A stretch of 64,000 nt of DNA from Spiribacter halobius (GTDB lineage: Bacteria > Pseudomonadota > Gammaproteobacteria > Nitrococcales > Nitrococcaceae), in the NCBI RefSeq assembly GCF_020883455.1, contig NZ_CP086615.1, positions 806,001 to 870,000 on the forward strand, read 5' to 3'. Positions 19,373 through 29,436 of the stretch are shown in pieces. A model generated the notes under the pieces. That model was not told where the DNA came from, ran no database searches, and saw only the letters and a program-made list of their open reading frames with translations. Positions within the stretch are counted from its first letter, which is position 1; every line of letters begins with the position of its first letter. Both the position numbers and the translations under genes were made by a program.

Positions 19373-20353
19373 TTGGCAGCGCAACCCGAAGCCATCGATT
19401 TCACCCTGAATCCCCCGGACAACAACCGTCTCGCCAATCTCTGCGGCCAGTTCGACGAGCACCTCCGCCAGGTGGAGCGCCGGCTGGGCGTGGAGATCAA
19501 GAACCGCGGTCACCGCTTCCGAATCATCGGCGAGGATGCCGCCGCCGAGGCGGCGACGCGGGTCATCCGGGCGCTCTACGAGACCACCGCACGCGAGACC
19601 ATCGGCGCCGAGAGCGTGCACCTGCAGCTGCAGACCGCCGACCCGCCGGCCGTCGCGGCGGACGGGGGGCCGGACTGCGACGTCACCATCCGCACCCGAA
19701 AGGGGCTGGTGCGGGGCCGTGGACCGAACCAGCGCGCCTACCTGGACCAGGTACAGCGGTTCGACCTCAACTTCGGCGTCGGCCCCGCCGGCACGGGCAA
19801 GACCTACCTCGCCGTTGCCAGCGCGGTGGATGCCCTGGAGCGGGATCTGGTGCAGCGGCTGGTGCTGGTGCGCCCGGCGGTGGAGGCGGGCGAGCGCCTC
19901 GGCTTCCTGCCCGGGGACCTTGCGCAGAAGGTGGACCCCTACCTGCGCCCGCTCTACGACGCGCTGTTCGAGATGCTCGGCTTCGAGCGGGTGAACAAGC
20001 TCATCGAGCGCAACGTCATCGAGGTGGCGCCGCTGGCCTACATGCGCGGGCGCACCCTGAACGGGGCCTTCATCATCCTCGACGAGGCCCAGAACACCAC
20101 CGTGGAGCAGATGAAGATGTTCCTTACCCGCATCGGCTTTGGCTCGACGGCGGTGGTCACCGGTGACGTCACCCAGATCGACCTGCCGGCGGGCAAGACC
20201 TCGGGCCTGCGCGACGCCATCGATGTGCTGCGGGACGTGGAGGGGGTGAGTTTCACCTTCTTCAATGCCACCGACGTGGTGCGCCACGATCTGGTGCAAC
20301 GGATCGTGCGCGCCTATGACCGCCGGGACGGTCCGCAGGAGGGTGGTGGGTAG
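19373..20353 (+). CDS. ybeZ: PhoH-like ATPase (YbeZ)
   Basis: This is a 326-residue cytoplasmic P-loop ATPase of the PhoH family, which works with YbeY in rRNA and RNA metabolism. The N-terminal region has the family start IDFTLNPPDNNRLANLCGQF. The Walker A motif GPAGTGKTYLA, the block ERLGFLPGDLAQKVDPYLRP, Walker B FIILDEAQNTT and the sensor VVTGDVTQIDLP are present. The best start is TTG 19373, 14 bases after the miaB stop. The frame is open much further upstream, but only as an overlap of miaB. ybeY follows after a 234-base repeat-filled gap. Confidence 0.92.
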   Translation: MAAQPEAIDFTLNPPDNNRLANLCGQFDEHLRQVERRLGVEIKNRGHRFRIIGEDAAAEAATRVIRALYETTARETIGAESVHLQLQTADPPAVAADGGPDCDVTIRTRKGLVRGRGPNQRAYLDQVQRFDLNFGVGPAGTGKTYLAVASAVDALERDLVQRLVLVRPAVEAGERLGFLPGDLAQKVDPYLRPLYDALFEMLGFERVNKLIERNVIEVAPLAYMRGRTLNGAFIILDEAQNTTVEQMKMFLTRIGFGSTAVVTGDVTQIDLPAGKTSGLRDAIDVLRDVEGVSFTFFNATDVVRHDLVQRIVRAYDRRDGPQEGGG

Positions 20354-20380
20354 GCAGCGGCGCGATGTTCTGCGTTGGAG

Positions 20381-20570
20381 GTTTCGGGTTTAACGTTTCG
20401 AGTATAAAGTTCGGCTCCGGTCCGCGCGGTCGCCGTGGCCTGCGCTCATGCTGTCGTCGGCGGTTCACGGCAAGCCCGAACAGGCATACCGGCGAGTGCC
20501 ACTCCCAAGCCTGGAATTGCCGACCCTTCAACTCGAAACGTTAAGCCCGAAACCTCACACCAGAAACCTG
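20381..20570. repeat. Heptamer repeat arms in the phoH-ybeY gap
   Basis: GTTTCGGGTTTAACGTTTCG (from 20381) with TTCGGCTCCGG after it lies 27 bases past the phoH stop. The opposite arm ACTCGAAACGTTAAGCCCGA and CCAGAAACCTG (20530-20570) ends 17 bases before the ybeY ATG. The arms are complementary with a loop of about 110 bases. The frame of ybeY is open through the second arm, which could mislead start calling. Confidence 0.65.
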
Positions 20571-20587
20571 TTGCCAGCCGCGGTTCC

Positions 20588-21034
20588 ATGTCCAACGTCA
20601 CCATGCAAATCGCCAGCGAGCACGGTTCTATTCCCGGTGCCGCGGATTTCCGCCGCTGGGCCGCGGCCGCTCTGGGGGAGGCGCATGCGGAGGCGGAGAT
20701 GACCATCCGCGTGGTGGACGAGGCGGAGGGGCGGGCGCTGAACCGGGACTACCGGGGCAGGGACTACGCCACCAATGTGCTCTCCTTCCCGGTGGAGCTG
20801 CCGGCGGGGGTGGAGCTGCCGCTCGTCGGCGATCTCGTGATCTGCGCGCCGGTCGTGACCCGCGAGGCGGCGGAGCAGGGCAAGGCCCCGGAGGCCCATT
20901 GGGCGCATCTTGTGGTACACGGGGTCTTGCACCTCCTTGGCTACGACCATATACGGGAGGACGAGGGCGTGGTGATGGAGGCCCGTGAGCGGGAGATTCT
21001 CGCGGGACTGGGCTATCCTGATCCCTATGCTTAG
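20588..21034 (+). CDS. ybeY: Endoribonuclease YbeY, rRNA maturation factor
   Basis: YbeY is a zinc-dependent single-strand endoribonuclease for 16S rRNA 3' maturation and ribosome quality control. The zinc signature [15 protein letters not shown] (three histidines in the HxxxHxxxxxH arrangement) and the fold block [13 protein letters not shown] are intact. The 148 residues from ATG 20588 match the family length. Upstream in-frame codons translate an intergenic repeat and were left out. It lies between phoH and corC, as in Escherichia coli. Confidence 0.93.
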   Translation: MSNVTMQIASEHGSIPGAADFRRWAAAALGEAHAEAEMTIRVVDEAEGRALNRDYRGRDYATNVLSFPVELPAGVELPLVGDLVICAPVVTREAAEQGKAPEAHWAHLVVHGVLHLLGYDHIREDEGVVMEAREREILAGLGYPDPYA

Positions 21035-21260
21035 GCCGGACACCGCACCGCCGCGGGCGGTGACGACCGGCGTGACAGCGACAGCTGGCCGTTGCAGGAG
21101 CGCGCGGCCGGCGGGGCGGGAATGCCGGTTCCGGCGAAGCGCCGCCAGGGCCATGGAGGGCGCGCGGGAGATCCGGCGGTTGATCGGTTAGGGCGCTGGC
21201 GCTGCCAGCGGGCTAACCCATCGACCGGGGGATTTCTTCCGCAACCACTGACGGGGATGC

Positions 21261-22148
21261 ATGAGCGAGGATCGACCTAGCAGTAGCAGCGCCAGCCAGA
21301 GATCCTGGCTGGAGCGGATCGGGCAGGCGCTCGGCGGCAGCGAGCCGCGCGACCGCGAGGATCTCGTGCAGATCCTGCGCCACGCCAACGAGCGGGGCAT
21401 CCTGGATGGCGACGCGCTCGCCATGTTCGAGGGCGTGCTCCACGTCGCCGAGCTGCAGGCGCGGGACATCATGATCCCGCGCTCCCAGGTAGCGGTGCTC
21501 TCGCGGGCCGAGTCGGTCTGGGCGCTGCTGCCCACCATCATCGAGAGCGGGCATTCCCGCTTTCCGGTGACCGGGGACAGCCGCGACGACGTCATCGGCA
21601 TCCTCATCGCCAAGGATCTGCTGCCCTATCTGGATCCCCAGCACCAGCGGGAGTTTCGCCTGCGCGAGCTGCTTCGCCCGGCGCTGTTCATCCCCGAGAG
21701 CAAGCGCCTGGACGCGCTGCTCAAGCTGTTTCAGGAGAGCCGCAATCACCTCGCCGTGGTGGTGGACGAATACGGCGGGCTCGCGGGCATCGTGACCATC
21801 GAGGACGTCATCGAGCAGATCGTCGGCGAGATCGACGACGAGCACGATCTCGACGAGGACAGCTGGATCCTGAGCCGCGGCGAGGACGGCCGGACGGTGG
21901 TGAAGGCGCTGACGCCCATCGAGGACTTCAACGAGCACTTCGGCACCGACTTCACCGACGACGAGTTCGACACCATCGGCGGCCTGGTCGCCAACGGCTT
22001 CGGCCACGTGCCCCGGCGCGGCGAGGTCATCACCCTCGGCGATCTGCGCTTCGAGGTGGTGCGGGCCGACAGCCGGCGTATCCATCTGCTGATGGTGACG
22101 CGCTCCGTCCCCGCCCCGGCGGAATCTGCCAACGGTGCGACCCACTAG
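21261..22148 (+). CDS. corC: CorC/YbeX-type CBS-domain protein
   Basis: This 295-residue protein has two CBS domains (about 65-190; IMIPRSQVAVLSRAESVWAL, then VVVDEYGGLAGIVTIEDVIE). The C-terminal CorC_HlyC domain is at about 210-280 (FNEHFGTDFTDDEFDTIGGL). The family has been linked to cobalt and magnesium efflux and, as YbeX, to ribosome homeostasis. It lies in the phoH-ybeY-corC-lnt series; 226 bases separate it from ybeY and 40 from lnt. There is no membrane domain. It starts at ATG 21261. Confidence 0.93.
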   Translation: MSEDRPSSSSASQRSWLERIGQALGGSEPRDREDLVQILRHANERGILDGDALAMFEGVLHVAELQARDIMIPRSQVAVLSRAESVWALLPTIIESGHSRFPVTGDSRDDVIGILIAKDLLPYLDPQHQREFRLRELLRPALFIPESKRLDALLKLFQESRNHLAVVVDEYGGLAGIVTIEDVIEQIVGEIDDEHDLDEDSWILSRGEDGRTVVKALTPIEDFNEHFGTDFTDDEFDTIGGLVANGFGHVPRRGEVITLGDLRFEVVRADSRRIHLLMVTRSVPAPAESANGATH

Positions 22149-22188
22149 TGTCCCCGGAGGGCATGCGAACCGGCATTAAGGGATCCTA

Positions 22189-23694
22189 GTGCGCGCGCTC
22201 CTCGCCGCGCCGTGGGCGTATCCCCTGGCGCTCGCCGCCGGGCTGCTGATGCCCCTCGGCCTCGCGCCGGTGGGCCTTGCCTGGGCCCCGTTCGCCGGGC
22301 TGGCGGTGATCTTCGCCGTGGTCTGCGCGGCCCCGTGGCGGCGCGCGGCGCTCGCGGCCTACCTGTTTGGTCTCGGCTACGCCGGGCTCGGTGTCTACTG
22401 GATCTTCATCGCGGTGGGCGAGTACGGCGGCGGCCTGCTGGCGGCGAGCCTGGTGACGCCGCTGTTCGTGGCGCTGTTCGCGCTGCTGCCCCTGGCGGCG
22501 CTGCTGCTCGGACGGCTGCTGGGGCGCGGCCGTCCCGCGGTGACCACGCTGCTGGCGCTGCCGCTCGCCTGGATCCTGGTGGAGTGGGTGCGCAGCTGGC
22601 TGCTCACCGGCGCCACCTGGCTGTCCATCGGCTACAGCCAGCTGGAGACGCCGCTGTCGGGGCTCGCACCGGTGCTCGGGGTCTACGGCGTCGGCCTCGC
22701 CATCGCGCCGGTGGCCGGGGCGCTCGCCTGGTGGCTGCTGTCGCCGCTGTCGCTGCGTCTGCTGGCGCCGGCGCTGCTGGCATTGCTGGTGTTCGGCGTG
22801 GGGCTGCTGCTGCCCGGCCGCTGGACCGAGCCCGTGGGCGAGCGGCTCGAAGTGGCGCTCATCCAGGGCAACGTCTCCCAGGATCAGAAATGGCTCGAGG
22901 CGAACCGCGACCGGACCCTCGAACACTACATCGACACCAGCCGCGAGCACTTCGGCCGCGACCTGGTGATCTGGCCGGAGACCGCCGTGCCGGCCTTCTT
23001 CCATCAGGTGCGCGATTCCCACCTGGCGCCGCTGGCCGAGGAGGCCCGCGCGGCGGGGACCACGCTGCTGGTGGGGGCACCGGTGGCGGATGTCGCCGGC
23101 GAGGGTCTGTTCAACGCTGTCGTCTCCCTGACCGACCCGCCGGCGTTCTACTACAAGCGCCATCTGGTGCCCTTCGGCGAGTACGTCCCGTTGCGCGATG
23201 CCTTCGGCGGCGTCCTCGACTTCGTCGGCGCTCCCCTCGGCGACTTCAACGCCGGCACCGACCCGTCGCCCCTGCCGGCGGCAGGACGGCGCATCGGCGT
23301 CAGCATCTGCTACGAGGTCACCTTCGGTGCCGAGGTGGCGGAGGCGCTGCCGGCGGCCGAGCTGCTGCTGAACGTCAGCAACGACGCCTGGTTCGGCGAT
23401 TCCTTCGCCCCCTGGCAGCACCTGGAGATGGCCCGGATGCGGGCGCTGGAAACGGGGCGGCCCATGCTGCGGGCCACCAACACCGGCGTGACCGCCCTCA
23501 TCGACCACCGCGGCCGCCTCCGGACGGTCGGCCCCCTGTTCGAGCAGGCGGTGGTCACCGGCACGGTGCAGCCCCACCAGGGCGCGACGCCCTACGTCCG
23601 CTGGGGCGACTGGCCGGTGGTCGGGGTGGTGGCGGCCGGGCTGCTGGTGGTTGGACCGCTTGCGGGGCGGCGCCGCAAGGGCCTGTTCCGGTAG
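22189..23694 (+). CDS. lnt: Apolipoprotein N-acyltransferase
   Basis: Lnt adds the third acyl chain to lipoproteins in the inner membrane, so that Lol can move them outward. The 501 residues begin with about six hydrophobic spans (1-215), followed by the periplasmic nitrilase-like domain. Its catalytic Glu-Lys-Cys triad is visible as LVIWPETAVPAFF, FYYKRHLVPFGEYVP and GVSICYEVTFG. A last span precedes the basic C-terminus. It starts at GTG 22189. It serves the lipoproteins in this window (LptE, RlpA, MltB). Confidence 0.95.
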   Translation: MRALLAAPWAYPLALAAGLLMPLGLAPVGLAWAPFAGLAVIFAVVCAAPWRRAALAAYLFGLGYAGLGVYWIFIAVGEYGGGLLAASLVTPLFVALFALLPLAALLLGRLLGRGRPAVTTLLALPLAWILVEWVRSWLLTGATWLSIGYSQLETPLSGLAPVLGVYGVGLAIAPVAGALAWWLLSPLSLRLLAPALLALLVFGVGLLLPGRWTEPVGERLEVALIQGNVSQDQKWLEANRDRTLEHYIDTSREHFGRDLVIWPETAVPAFFHQVRDSHLAPLAEEARAAGTTLLVGAPVADVAGEGLFNAVVSLTDPPAFYYKRHLVPFGEYVPLRDAFGGVLDFVGAPLGDFNAGTDPSPLPAAGRRIGVSICYEVTFGAEVAEALPAAELLLNVSNDAWFGDSFAPWQHLEMARMRALETGRPMLRATNTGVTALIDHRGRLRTVGPLFEQAVVTGTVQPHQGATPYVRWGDWPVVGVVAAGLLVVGPLAGRRRKGLFR

Positions 23695-23719
23695 CGGCCG
23701 GGCCGGGGCCGGCCCGGCG

Positions 23720-24118
23720 GTTTCGGGTTTAAGGTTAAGGAAGCGCTGATTAATTCCCGCGGGCCTCTGCGCTCCAGAGCGGCGGCCTGGCAAGGCGGCG
23801 TTCGCAGTGAATGGCCGTCGCCCTTTACAAGAACGCCAACGCAGTCCAGGGCGCCGCTCTGGAGCGCCCTTCGGGGCCGCAGGTCGCGCGCGCAGCCGGC
23901 GTTGCGCTGCTTGACTGTACCCCCGGTACAGCGCTGCGCAGCGTGCCTTGTCTGCGCACGCGACCTGCGGCCAGAGGCCCGCGGGAATTGATCAGCGCTT
24001 CCTTAACGTTGAAGGTTGGCGGAAGGGGCGATACCACCGCCAGGGTTCTGGTTGGGCACGGCATCCTCCCAAACCTTAAACTCGAAACGTGAAGCTCGAA
24101 ACGCGAAACACGAAACTG
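23720..24118. repeat. Heptamer repeat arms in the lnt-ybeL gap, interrupted by a palindromic element
   Basis: TTTCGGGTTTAAGGTTAAGG (from 23721) follows the lnt stop. The complementary series AAACCTTAAACTCGAAACGT and CGAAACACGAAACTG (24070-24118) ends right at the ATG of ybeL (24120). The two arms would form a hairpin like those in other gaps, but the 270-base palindromic element at 23735-24006 sits between them, as if inserted into the bracket. Confidence 0.6.
23735..24006. repeat. Palindromic MITE-like element, copy 1
   Basis: About 270 bases bounded by 35-base inverted repeats (23735-23769 and 23972-24006, one mismatch). The shared core of the ends reads TTCCCGCGGGCCTCTG. Inside are two further hairpins, one from each half. 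A second copy is at 45135-45400 with similar core and hairpins but different outer arms. No reading frame is convincing, so it is a non-autonomous structured repeat. Confidence 0.8.
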
Positions 24119-24158
24119 AATGGCGAAGCCATTCCGCACGACCCCGGAGATCAGACGC

Positions 24159-24677
24159 ATGTCCGACAGCGACCCGAAGGACCGTCAGGTACGCGGCTAC
24201 GAGCGCATGCTCGACCGCCTGCGCCATCGCCTCGAGGATACCGAGCAGGCCTGGGGCGAGAATCTGCGCGAGGCCCTCGAGCATGCCCGCGACCGCGCGG
24301 TCGAGCTCGGCGAGCTGACCCGGGAGGAGGCCGACCGGGTCGCCGCCTGGCTGCGCCGCGATCTCGACGAGGCTGCCCAGTACACCGCCCACACCCAGCG
24401 CGACCTCGCCGACTGGCTGCACATGGACCTGCAGCTGGTGGAGAACTGGATCTGGGACCGCTTCTCCTCCGTGGCCGACCGTACCCGCCTCGAGTGGCTG
24501 CAGTTCCAGCGCGAGCTGGGCGAGGCGGCCACCTACCACACCGGCGAGATCGCCGCCCCCGGCGCGCTGGCCTGCCGGGAGTGCGGCGAGGTGCTGCATT
24601 TCGAGCGGGCCGGCCACATCCCGCCCTGCCCCCGCTGCCACGGCACGGCGTTCGAGCGCCAGGCGCAGCCGGCGTAG
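24159..24677 (+). CDS. ybeL: Zinc ribbon-containing protein YbeL (DUF1451)
   Basis: The 172 residues form a long charged helical region (residues 8-125, rich in E, R and D). A C-terminal zinc ribbon with two Cys-x2-Cys knuckles follows, LACRECGEVL and IPPCPRCHGTAF. This is the DUF1451/YbeL family. Its cellular role is unknown; the gene lies near leuS in E. coli as it does here. ATG 24159 has a GGAG ten bases upstream. ATG 24120 is also in frame but sits directly on an intergenic repeat arm. Confidence 0.88.
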   Translation: MSDSDPKDRQVRGYERMLDRLRHRLEDTEQAWGENLREALEHARDRAVELGELTREEADRVAAWLRRDLDEAAQYTAHTQRDLADWLHMDLQLVENWIWDRFSSVADRTRLEWLQFQRELGEAATYHTGEIAAPGALACRECGEVLHFERAGHIPPCPRCHGTAFERQAQPA

Positions 24678-24789
24678 CCCCGGCATCCCTGGTTCGGGGG
24701 GCTTGCGGCGGTGGCCACCTTGGACAGGTACAGCTAATGGTGCCCTTGTCGCCGTAGCCCTCGCGGAATCCGCCACCAGCGTCGGCGGT

Positions 24790-24895
24790 GCGGGGCGGGG
24801 CAGGAGCGCCCGGGACCGTAGGAGAGAGGGCCCTCGCCTACGAGCTTACAGGGACGTATTCACAGCGTGTCCCGGGCGCTCCTGCCCCGCCCCGC
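24790..24895. repeat. Long hairpin of the GTGAATACATCC family (minus orientation)
   Basis: Two perfect 27-base arms (24790-24816 and 24869-24895) enclose a second, smaller hairpin and the family core, which reads GGGACACGCTGTGAATAC on the minus strand. It lies between ybeL and leuS. Two relatives are at 40538-40645 and 40792-40903. The arms have a different sequence in each copy but pair within each copy. It could act as a bidirectional terminator or a structured RNA. Confidence 0.8.
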
Positions 24896-25090
24896 GCAGG
24901 GCACGGCGGTAACGTCAGCCGCGGCACCGCGGACCACGCGCGCCCGTGATTGTCCTCGTCCGCGGGCTTCCGGCTCCGGGCAGGCAGGCCCGCACGGATG
25001 CACGGCGGCCCACCCTCACGGTATCCTTGCGCCCTTCACCGGGCCGCGCGGCGGCCCGCCGACCCCTGAACACCGGACCAGTCCACGCCC

Positions 25091-27682
25091 ATGCAAGCGA
25101 ACTACGATCCCGCCAGCATCGAGACCGAGGCGCAGGCCTTCTGGAACGAGCAGGACAGCTTCCGGGTAACCGAGGAGCCCGGGCGGGAGACCTTCTACTG
25201 CCTCTCCATGCTGCCCTACCCGAGCGGGCGGCTGCACATGGGCCACGTGCGCAACTACACCATCGGCGACGTCATCAGCCGCTTCCAGCGCATGCAGGGC
25301 CGCAACGTCCTCCAGCCCATGGGCTGGGACGCCTTCGGCCTGCCGGCGGAGAACGCCGCGATCAAGCGGGGCGTGCCGCCGGCGCAATGGACCTACGACA
25401 ACATCGCCCACATGCGCCGCCAGCTGCAGCGCATGGGCTACGGCTACGACTGGTCCCGCGAGGTCACCACCTGCAGCCCGGACTACTACCGCTGGGAGCA
25501 GGCCATGTTCACTCGCCTGTTCCGCAAGGGCCTCGTCTACCGGGCCAAGGCAGTGGTCAACTGGGACCCGGTGGACCAGACCGTGCTCGCCAACGAGCAG
25601 GTCGTTGACGGCCGCGGCTGGCGCTCCGGGGCGCCGGTGGAGCGCCGGGAGATCCCGCAGTGGTTCCTGCGCATCACCGACTACGCCGACGAGCTGCTGG
25701 AGGGCCTGGACACGCTGCCGGGCTGGCCCGAGGCCGTGAAGACCATGCAGCGCAACTGGATCGGGCGCTCCGAGGGCGTGGAGCTGGATTTCGCCCTGGC
25801 CGACGGCGGCGAGCCCCTGCGCGTCTACACCACGCGGCCGGATACCCTCTACGGCGCCACCTACATGGCGGTGGCCGCCGACCACCCCCTGGCCAGGGCG
25901 GCCGCGGAGCGCGATCCGGAGGTGGCGGCGTTCCTCGAAGAGGCGCGCCGCGGCGCGGTGACCGAGGAGGCGCTGGAGACGCTCGAGAAGCGCGGCGTGC
26001 CCCTCGGCGTCGACGCGGTCAACCCGCTCTCCGGCGAGCGCATTCCGGTCTGGGTCGCCAACTTCGTGCTGATGGGCTACGGCACCGGCGCGATCATGGC
26101 CGTGCCCGCCCATGACGAGCGGGACCACGAATTCGCCGTGAAGTACGGCCTACCCATCCGCCAGTCCGTCGGCCCGGCCGACGGCAGCGCCATCGACGTC
26201 CAGGCCGAGGCCTGGAGCGCGAAGGAGAACCTCGTCACGGTCGACTCCGGCGAGTTCACCGGGCTCGATTTCGCCGCTGCCTTCGAGGCCATCGCAGATC
26301 ATCTGGAGCAGCGCGGCATCGGCCAGCGCCGGGTGAACTACCGCCTGCGGGACTGGGGGGTCTCGCGTCAGCGCTACTGGGGCTGCCCCATCCCGATGAT
26401 CCACTGCCCCGACTGCGGCCCCGTGCCGGTCCCGGAGGACCAGCTGCCGGTGGTGCTGCCGGAGGACGTCCGCTTCATGGGCGTGCAGTCGCCGCTCAAG
26501 GCCGATCCCGAGTGGCGGCGCACCAGCTGTCCGCATTGCGGCGGCCCCGCCGAGCGCGAGACCGACACCTTCGATACCTTCGTGGAGTCTTCCTGGTACT
26601 ACGCCCGCTACTGCTGCCCGGACGCCGGCGACATGGTTGACGCCCGCGCCGACCACTGGCTGCCCATCGACCAGTACATCGGCGGCATCGAGCATGCCGT
26701 CATGCATCTGCTCTACTTCCGGTTCTGGCACAAGCTGATGCGCGACGAGGGCCTGGTGACGAGCGACGAGCCGGCCACGCGGCTGCTCTGCCAGGGCATG
26801 GTGCTGGCGGAGTCGTACTACCGCGACGGTGCCGATGGCGGCCGCGAATGGGTGCCGCCGGCAGAGGTGCGCACCGAGCGCGACGACAAGGGCCGCATCG
26901 TGAGCGCCGTCTGGGAGCAGGACGGCGAGCCCGTGACGCCGGCGGGCTGGACCACCATGTCCAAGTCCAAGAACAACGGCGTCGATCCGGAATCCCTGGT
27001 GCAGCGCTTCGGGGCGGACACGGTGCGGCTGTTCACCATGTTCGCCGCGCCACCGGACCAGGCTCTGGAGTGGCAGGACAGCGGCGTCGAGGGCGCCGCC
27101 CGCTTCCTGCGTCGCCTCTACGGCCTGGTTTCGGAACATGTGGCTGCGGGGCCCGCGCCGGCGTTGGAGCCGGCGGCGCTGGGCGAGGACGAGCGCGCTC
27201 TGCGCCGCAAGCTGCACGAGACCCTGCGCAAGGTCACCGACGACGTCGGCCGCCGCTACACCTTCAACACGGCCGTCGCGGCGGTGATGGAGCTCTGCAA
27301 TGCCCTCGGCCGCTTCGAGGGCAGTGGCGCCGCCGCCCGCGCGGTGCGCCAGGAGGCGCTGGAGACCGTGGTGCTGATGCTGCAGCCCATCACGCCGCAC
27401 ATCAGTCACCACCTCTGGCAGGCCCTCGGTGGCAGCGGCGCCGCCGTGGACGCGCCCTGGCCGGCGGTGGACGAGAGCGCGCTGGAGCGCAGCGAGCTGG
27501 AGCTCGTGGTTCAGGTCAACGGCAAGCTGCGCAGCCGCCTCTCGGTGGCCGCCGATGCCGACCGCGAGACCATCGAGGCCGCGGCCCTCGCCGACGAGAA
27601 CGTGCAGCGCTTCACCGAGGGCAAGACCGTGCGCCGCGTGGTGGTGGTACCCGGGCGTCTGGTCAATGTGGTGGCGAACTGA
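25091..27682 (+). CDS. leuS: Leucyl-tRNA synthetase
   Basis: LeuS charges tRNA-Leu in the cytoplasm and edits mischarged products. The 863 residues have the class I HIGH motif ([20 protein letters not shown]), the CP1 editing domain (about 230-430; [17 protein letters not shown]), a zinc-like insertion with CPDCG and CPHCG, and KMSKS as TMSKSKNNG. The anticodon-binding domain and a C-terminal LeuS domain follow. It starts at ATG 25091, 413 bases after ybeL. lptE follows with overlapping or nearly touching ends. Confidence 0.97.
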   Translation: MQANYDPASIETEAQAFWNEQDSFRVTEEPGRETFYCLSMLPYPSGRLHMGHVRNYTIGDVISRFQRMQGRNVLQPMGWDAFGLPAENAAIKRGVPPAQWTYDNIAHMRRQLQRMGYGYDWSREVTTCSPDYYRWEQAMFTRLFRKGLVYRAKAVVNWDPVDQTVLANEQVVDGRGWRSGAPVERREIPQWFLRITDYADELLEGLDTLPGWPEAVKTMQRNWIGRSEGVELDFALADGGEPLRVYTTRPDTLYGATYMAVAADHPLARAAAERDPEVAAFLEEARRGAVTEEALETLEKRGVPLGVDAVNPLSGERIPVWVANFVLMGYGTGAIMAVPAHDERDHEFAVKYGLPIRQSVGPADGSAIDVQAEAWSAKENLVTVDSGEFTGLDFAAAFEAIADHLEQRGIGQRRVNYRLRDWGVSRQRYWGCPIPMIHCPDCGPVPVPEDQLPVVLPEDVRFMGVQSPLKADPEWRRTSCPHCGGPAERETDTFDTFVESSWYYARYCCPDAGDMVDARADHWLPIDQYIGGIEHAVMHLLYFRFWHKLMRDEGLVTSDEPATRLLCQGMVLAESYYRDGADGGREWVPPAEVRTERDDKGRIVSAVWEQDGEPVTPAGWTTMSKSKNNGVDPESLVQRFGADTVRLFTMFAAPPDQALEWQDSGVEGAARFLRRLYGLVSEHVAAGPAPALEPAALGEDERALRRKLHETLRKVTDDVGRRYTFNTAVAAVMELCNALGRFEGSGAAARAVRQEALETVVLMLQPITPHISHHLWQALGGSGAAVDAPWPAVDESALERSELELVVQVNGKLRSRLSVAADADRETIEAAALADENVQRFTEGKTVRRVVVVPGRLVNVVAN

Positions 27683-28184
27683 GCCCGCGGCCGTGGCACG
27701 GGCGCTGATCCTGCTCGGCCTCTCGCTCGCGCTGACGGCCTGCGGCTGGCAGCTCCGCGGCGCGACGGGCGGTGGCTTCGAGGGCACGGTGCTGCGGCTG
27801 CAGGGCGACGTGGACACGCCGGTCCTGCGGCTCGCCGAGGCCGAGCTGCTCGATCTCGGCGCACAGGTCGCTGCCGCCGGCGCGGCCGCCGATGCCGTGC
27901 TGGTGGTCACCGGTGCCGACACCCGCCGCCGCACCGTCTCCGTGGACGACCGCGGCCGCGCCCGGGAGTACGAGCTGACCTACCGCCTGAGCTTCCGGCT
28001 GGAGCCGCCGGACGAGGCGGCGGAGCGCCCCCGCCTCGCCCCCCAGACCGTCACCACCAGCGCCGCCTACGCCGTGGACCCCCTCGACACGCAGGCCGCC
28101 GACGCCCGCGAGACCCAGCTTGGGCGGGAGCTGCGGGTGGATGCGGTGAGGCTCATGCTGGCGCGGGTCGCCCGGGCGCTCTGA
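27666..28184 (+). CDS. lptE: LPS-assembly lipoprotein LptE
   Basis: LptE is the outer-membrane lipoprotein that plugs the LptD barrel and helps insert lipopolysaccharide. A lipoprotein signal ([16 protein letters not shown], lipobox LTAC) is followed by the family start GWQLRG. The rest has the alternating strands of LptE ([42 protein letters not shown]). Two starts are possible: ATG 27666, which overlaps leuS by 17 bases, and GTG 27693 just after it; neither has a clear ribosome binding site. leuS-lptE-holA is the standard order. Its partner lptD is at 49835-52201. Confidence 0.88.
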   Translation: MWWRTEPAAVARALILLGLSLALTACGWQLRGATGGGFEGTVLRLQGDVDTPVLRLAEAELLDLGAQVAAAGAAADAVLVVTGADTRRRTVSVDDRGRAREYELTYRLSFRLEPPDEAAERPRLAPQTVTTSAAYAVDPLDTQAADARETQLGRELRVDAVRLMLARVARAL

Positions 28185-28200
28185 GCGCCCGGGCCACTAT

Positions 28201-28392
28201 AAGTTGCAAGTGGCAAGTGGCAAGTGGCAAGTAGCAAGTTCCAAGTGGAGACGGAGCAGGAATCTGGCTCCGGTGAAATGCTGCCCGCACGACGGACAAA
28301 ACTGGGCAGCGGGGGGAGCATCGCATGGGATCATGATCGAGGCGTGCGGCCACTCGCTTTGAACTTGTAACTTGCCACTTGCAACTGCGAAC
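28201..28392. repeat. Decamer repeat arms in the lptE-holA gap
   Basis: Five near-copies of a ten-base unit (AAGTTGCAAG, TGGCAAGTGG type) at 28201-28246 start 16 bases past the lptE stop. The complementary arm, AACTTGTAACTTGCCACTTG then CAACTGCG, at 28363-28392 ends three bases before the holA ATG. GGCTCCGGTG between the arms recalls the loop of the heptamer class. No other ribosome binding site is seen for holA. Confidence 0.7.
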
Positions 28393-28395
28393 TAA

Positions 28396-29436
28396 ATGTC
28401 TTTCATCTCCACCGACCAGCTCCCCAACCGCCTGGCCCAGCGGCTCGACCCGGTGTATCTGATCGCGGGCGAGGAGCCGCTGCTGGTGGAGGAGGCGTTG
28501 GGGGCGTTGCGGGAGCGGGTGCGGGCGGCCGGGTTCGGGGAGCGAGAGGTGCTCTCGGTGGAGGCGGGGTTCGACTGGTCGCGGCTGGCGGGGGCGGCGG
28601 AGAATCTTTCGCTGTTCGCCGAGCGGCGGCTGATCGAGCTGCGCCTGCCCCAGGGCAAGCCGGGGCAGGAGGGCACGCGCGCCCTGCAGGCCTTTGCCAA
28701 GGCACCGCCGGCGGACACCGTGCTGGTGGTGATCTGCGGTCGCCTCGACAGCCGCCAGCGCAGCGCCGCCTGGGTCAAGGCGCTGGCCGGGGCCGGGGTG
28801 GTGGCCTACGCGTGGCCGGTGCGCAGCGAGGCGCTGCCGCGCTGGGCCGCCGCCCGTCTGCGCCAGCGCGGGCTCACGGCCGATCCCGAGGCGCTGGACC
28901 TGCTCGCCGAACGCGGCGAGGGCAATCTGCTGGCGCTGTCCCAGGAGATCGACAAGCTGGCCCTGCTCGCCGGGGGCGGGCACCTGGACGTCGCTACCGT
29001 GCGCGGCGCGGTGGGGGACAGCGCCCGCTTTGCCATCTTCGATCTGCCAGAGGCCGCGCTGGCCGGCGGCCTGGCGCGCACGGCGCGCATCTGCCGCGGG
29101 CTGCGCGAAGAGGGGGAAGAGCCGGTGCTGGTGCTCTGGGCGCTGGCGCGGGAGCTGCGGGTGCTGGCGGAGCTGCAGGAGAGCGCCCGGCTGCGCCGCT
29201 CGCCGGACGCCGTGTTCGGCCGCCACCGGACCTGGCGCAATCGTCAGGGCGCGCTCTGGGAGCTGGCGCGGCGCGCTCCGGCCGGCGCCTGGGTAGAGCT
29301 GGCCCGACGCACGGCCACCGCTGATCGGGTGGTCAAGGGGGCGGCAGCGGGGCGGCCGTGGGACGAGCTGTTACAATTGAGCACCGATATCGCCAGGCTC
29401 GCCGCTGCGGCGGGCAGTGACGGAAAGCGCCCATGA
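28396..29436 (+). CDS. holA: DNA polymerase III subunit delta
   Basis: HolA is the wrench subunit of the clamp loader that opens the beta sliding clamp. The 346 residues match the family: early [20 protein letters not shown], then [24 protein letters not shown] in the N-terminal domain, [15 protein letters not shown] in the middle, and the C-terminal collar helices ([13 protein letters not shown]-like region). ATG 28396 comes directly after a repeat arm and has no Shine-Dalgarno sequence. The stop overlaps proA (ATGA). Confidence 0.93.
   Translation: MSFISTDQLPNRLAQRLDPVYLIAGEEPLLVEEALGALRERVRAAGFGEREVLSVEAGFDWSRLAGAAENLSLFAERRLIELRLPQGKPGQEGTRALQAFAKAPPADTVLVVICGRLDSRQRSAAWVKALAGAGVVAYAWPVRSEALPRWAAARLRQRGLTADPEALDLLAERGEGNLLALSQEIDKLALLAGGGHLDVATVRGAVGDSARFAIFDLPEAALAGGLARTARICRGLREEGEEPVLVLWALARELRVLAELQESARLRRSPDAVFGRHRTWRNRQGALWELARRAPAGAWVELARRTATADRVVKGAAAGRPWDELLQLSTDIARLAAAAGSDGKRP

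Noticed and set aside
28201-28250. Short regularly spaced repeats that could suggest a CRISPR array
   Set aside because: The unit is about ten bases and directly tandem, with no spacers of constant length and no cas genes in the window.
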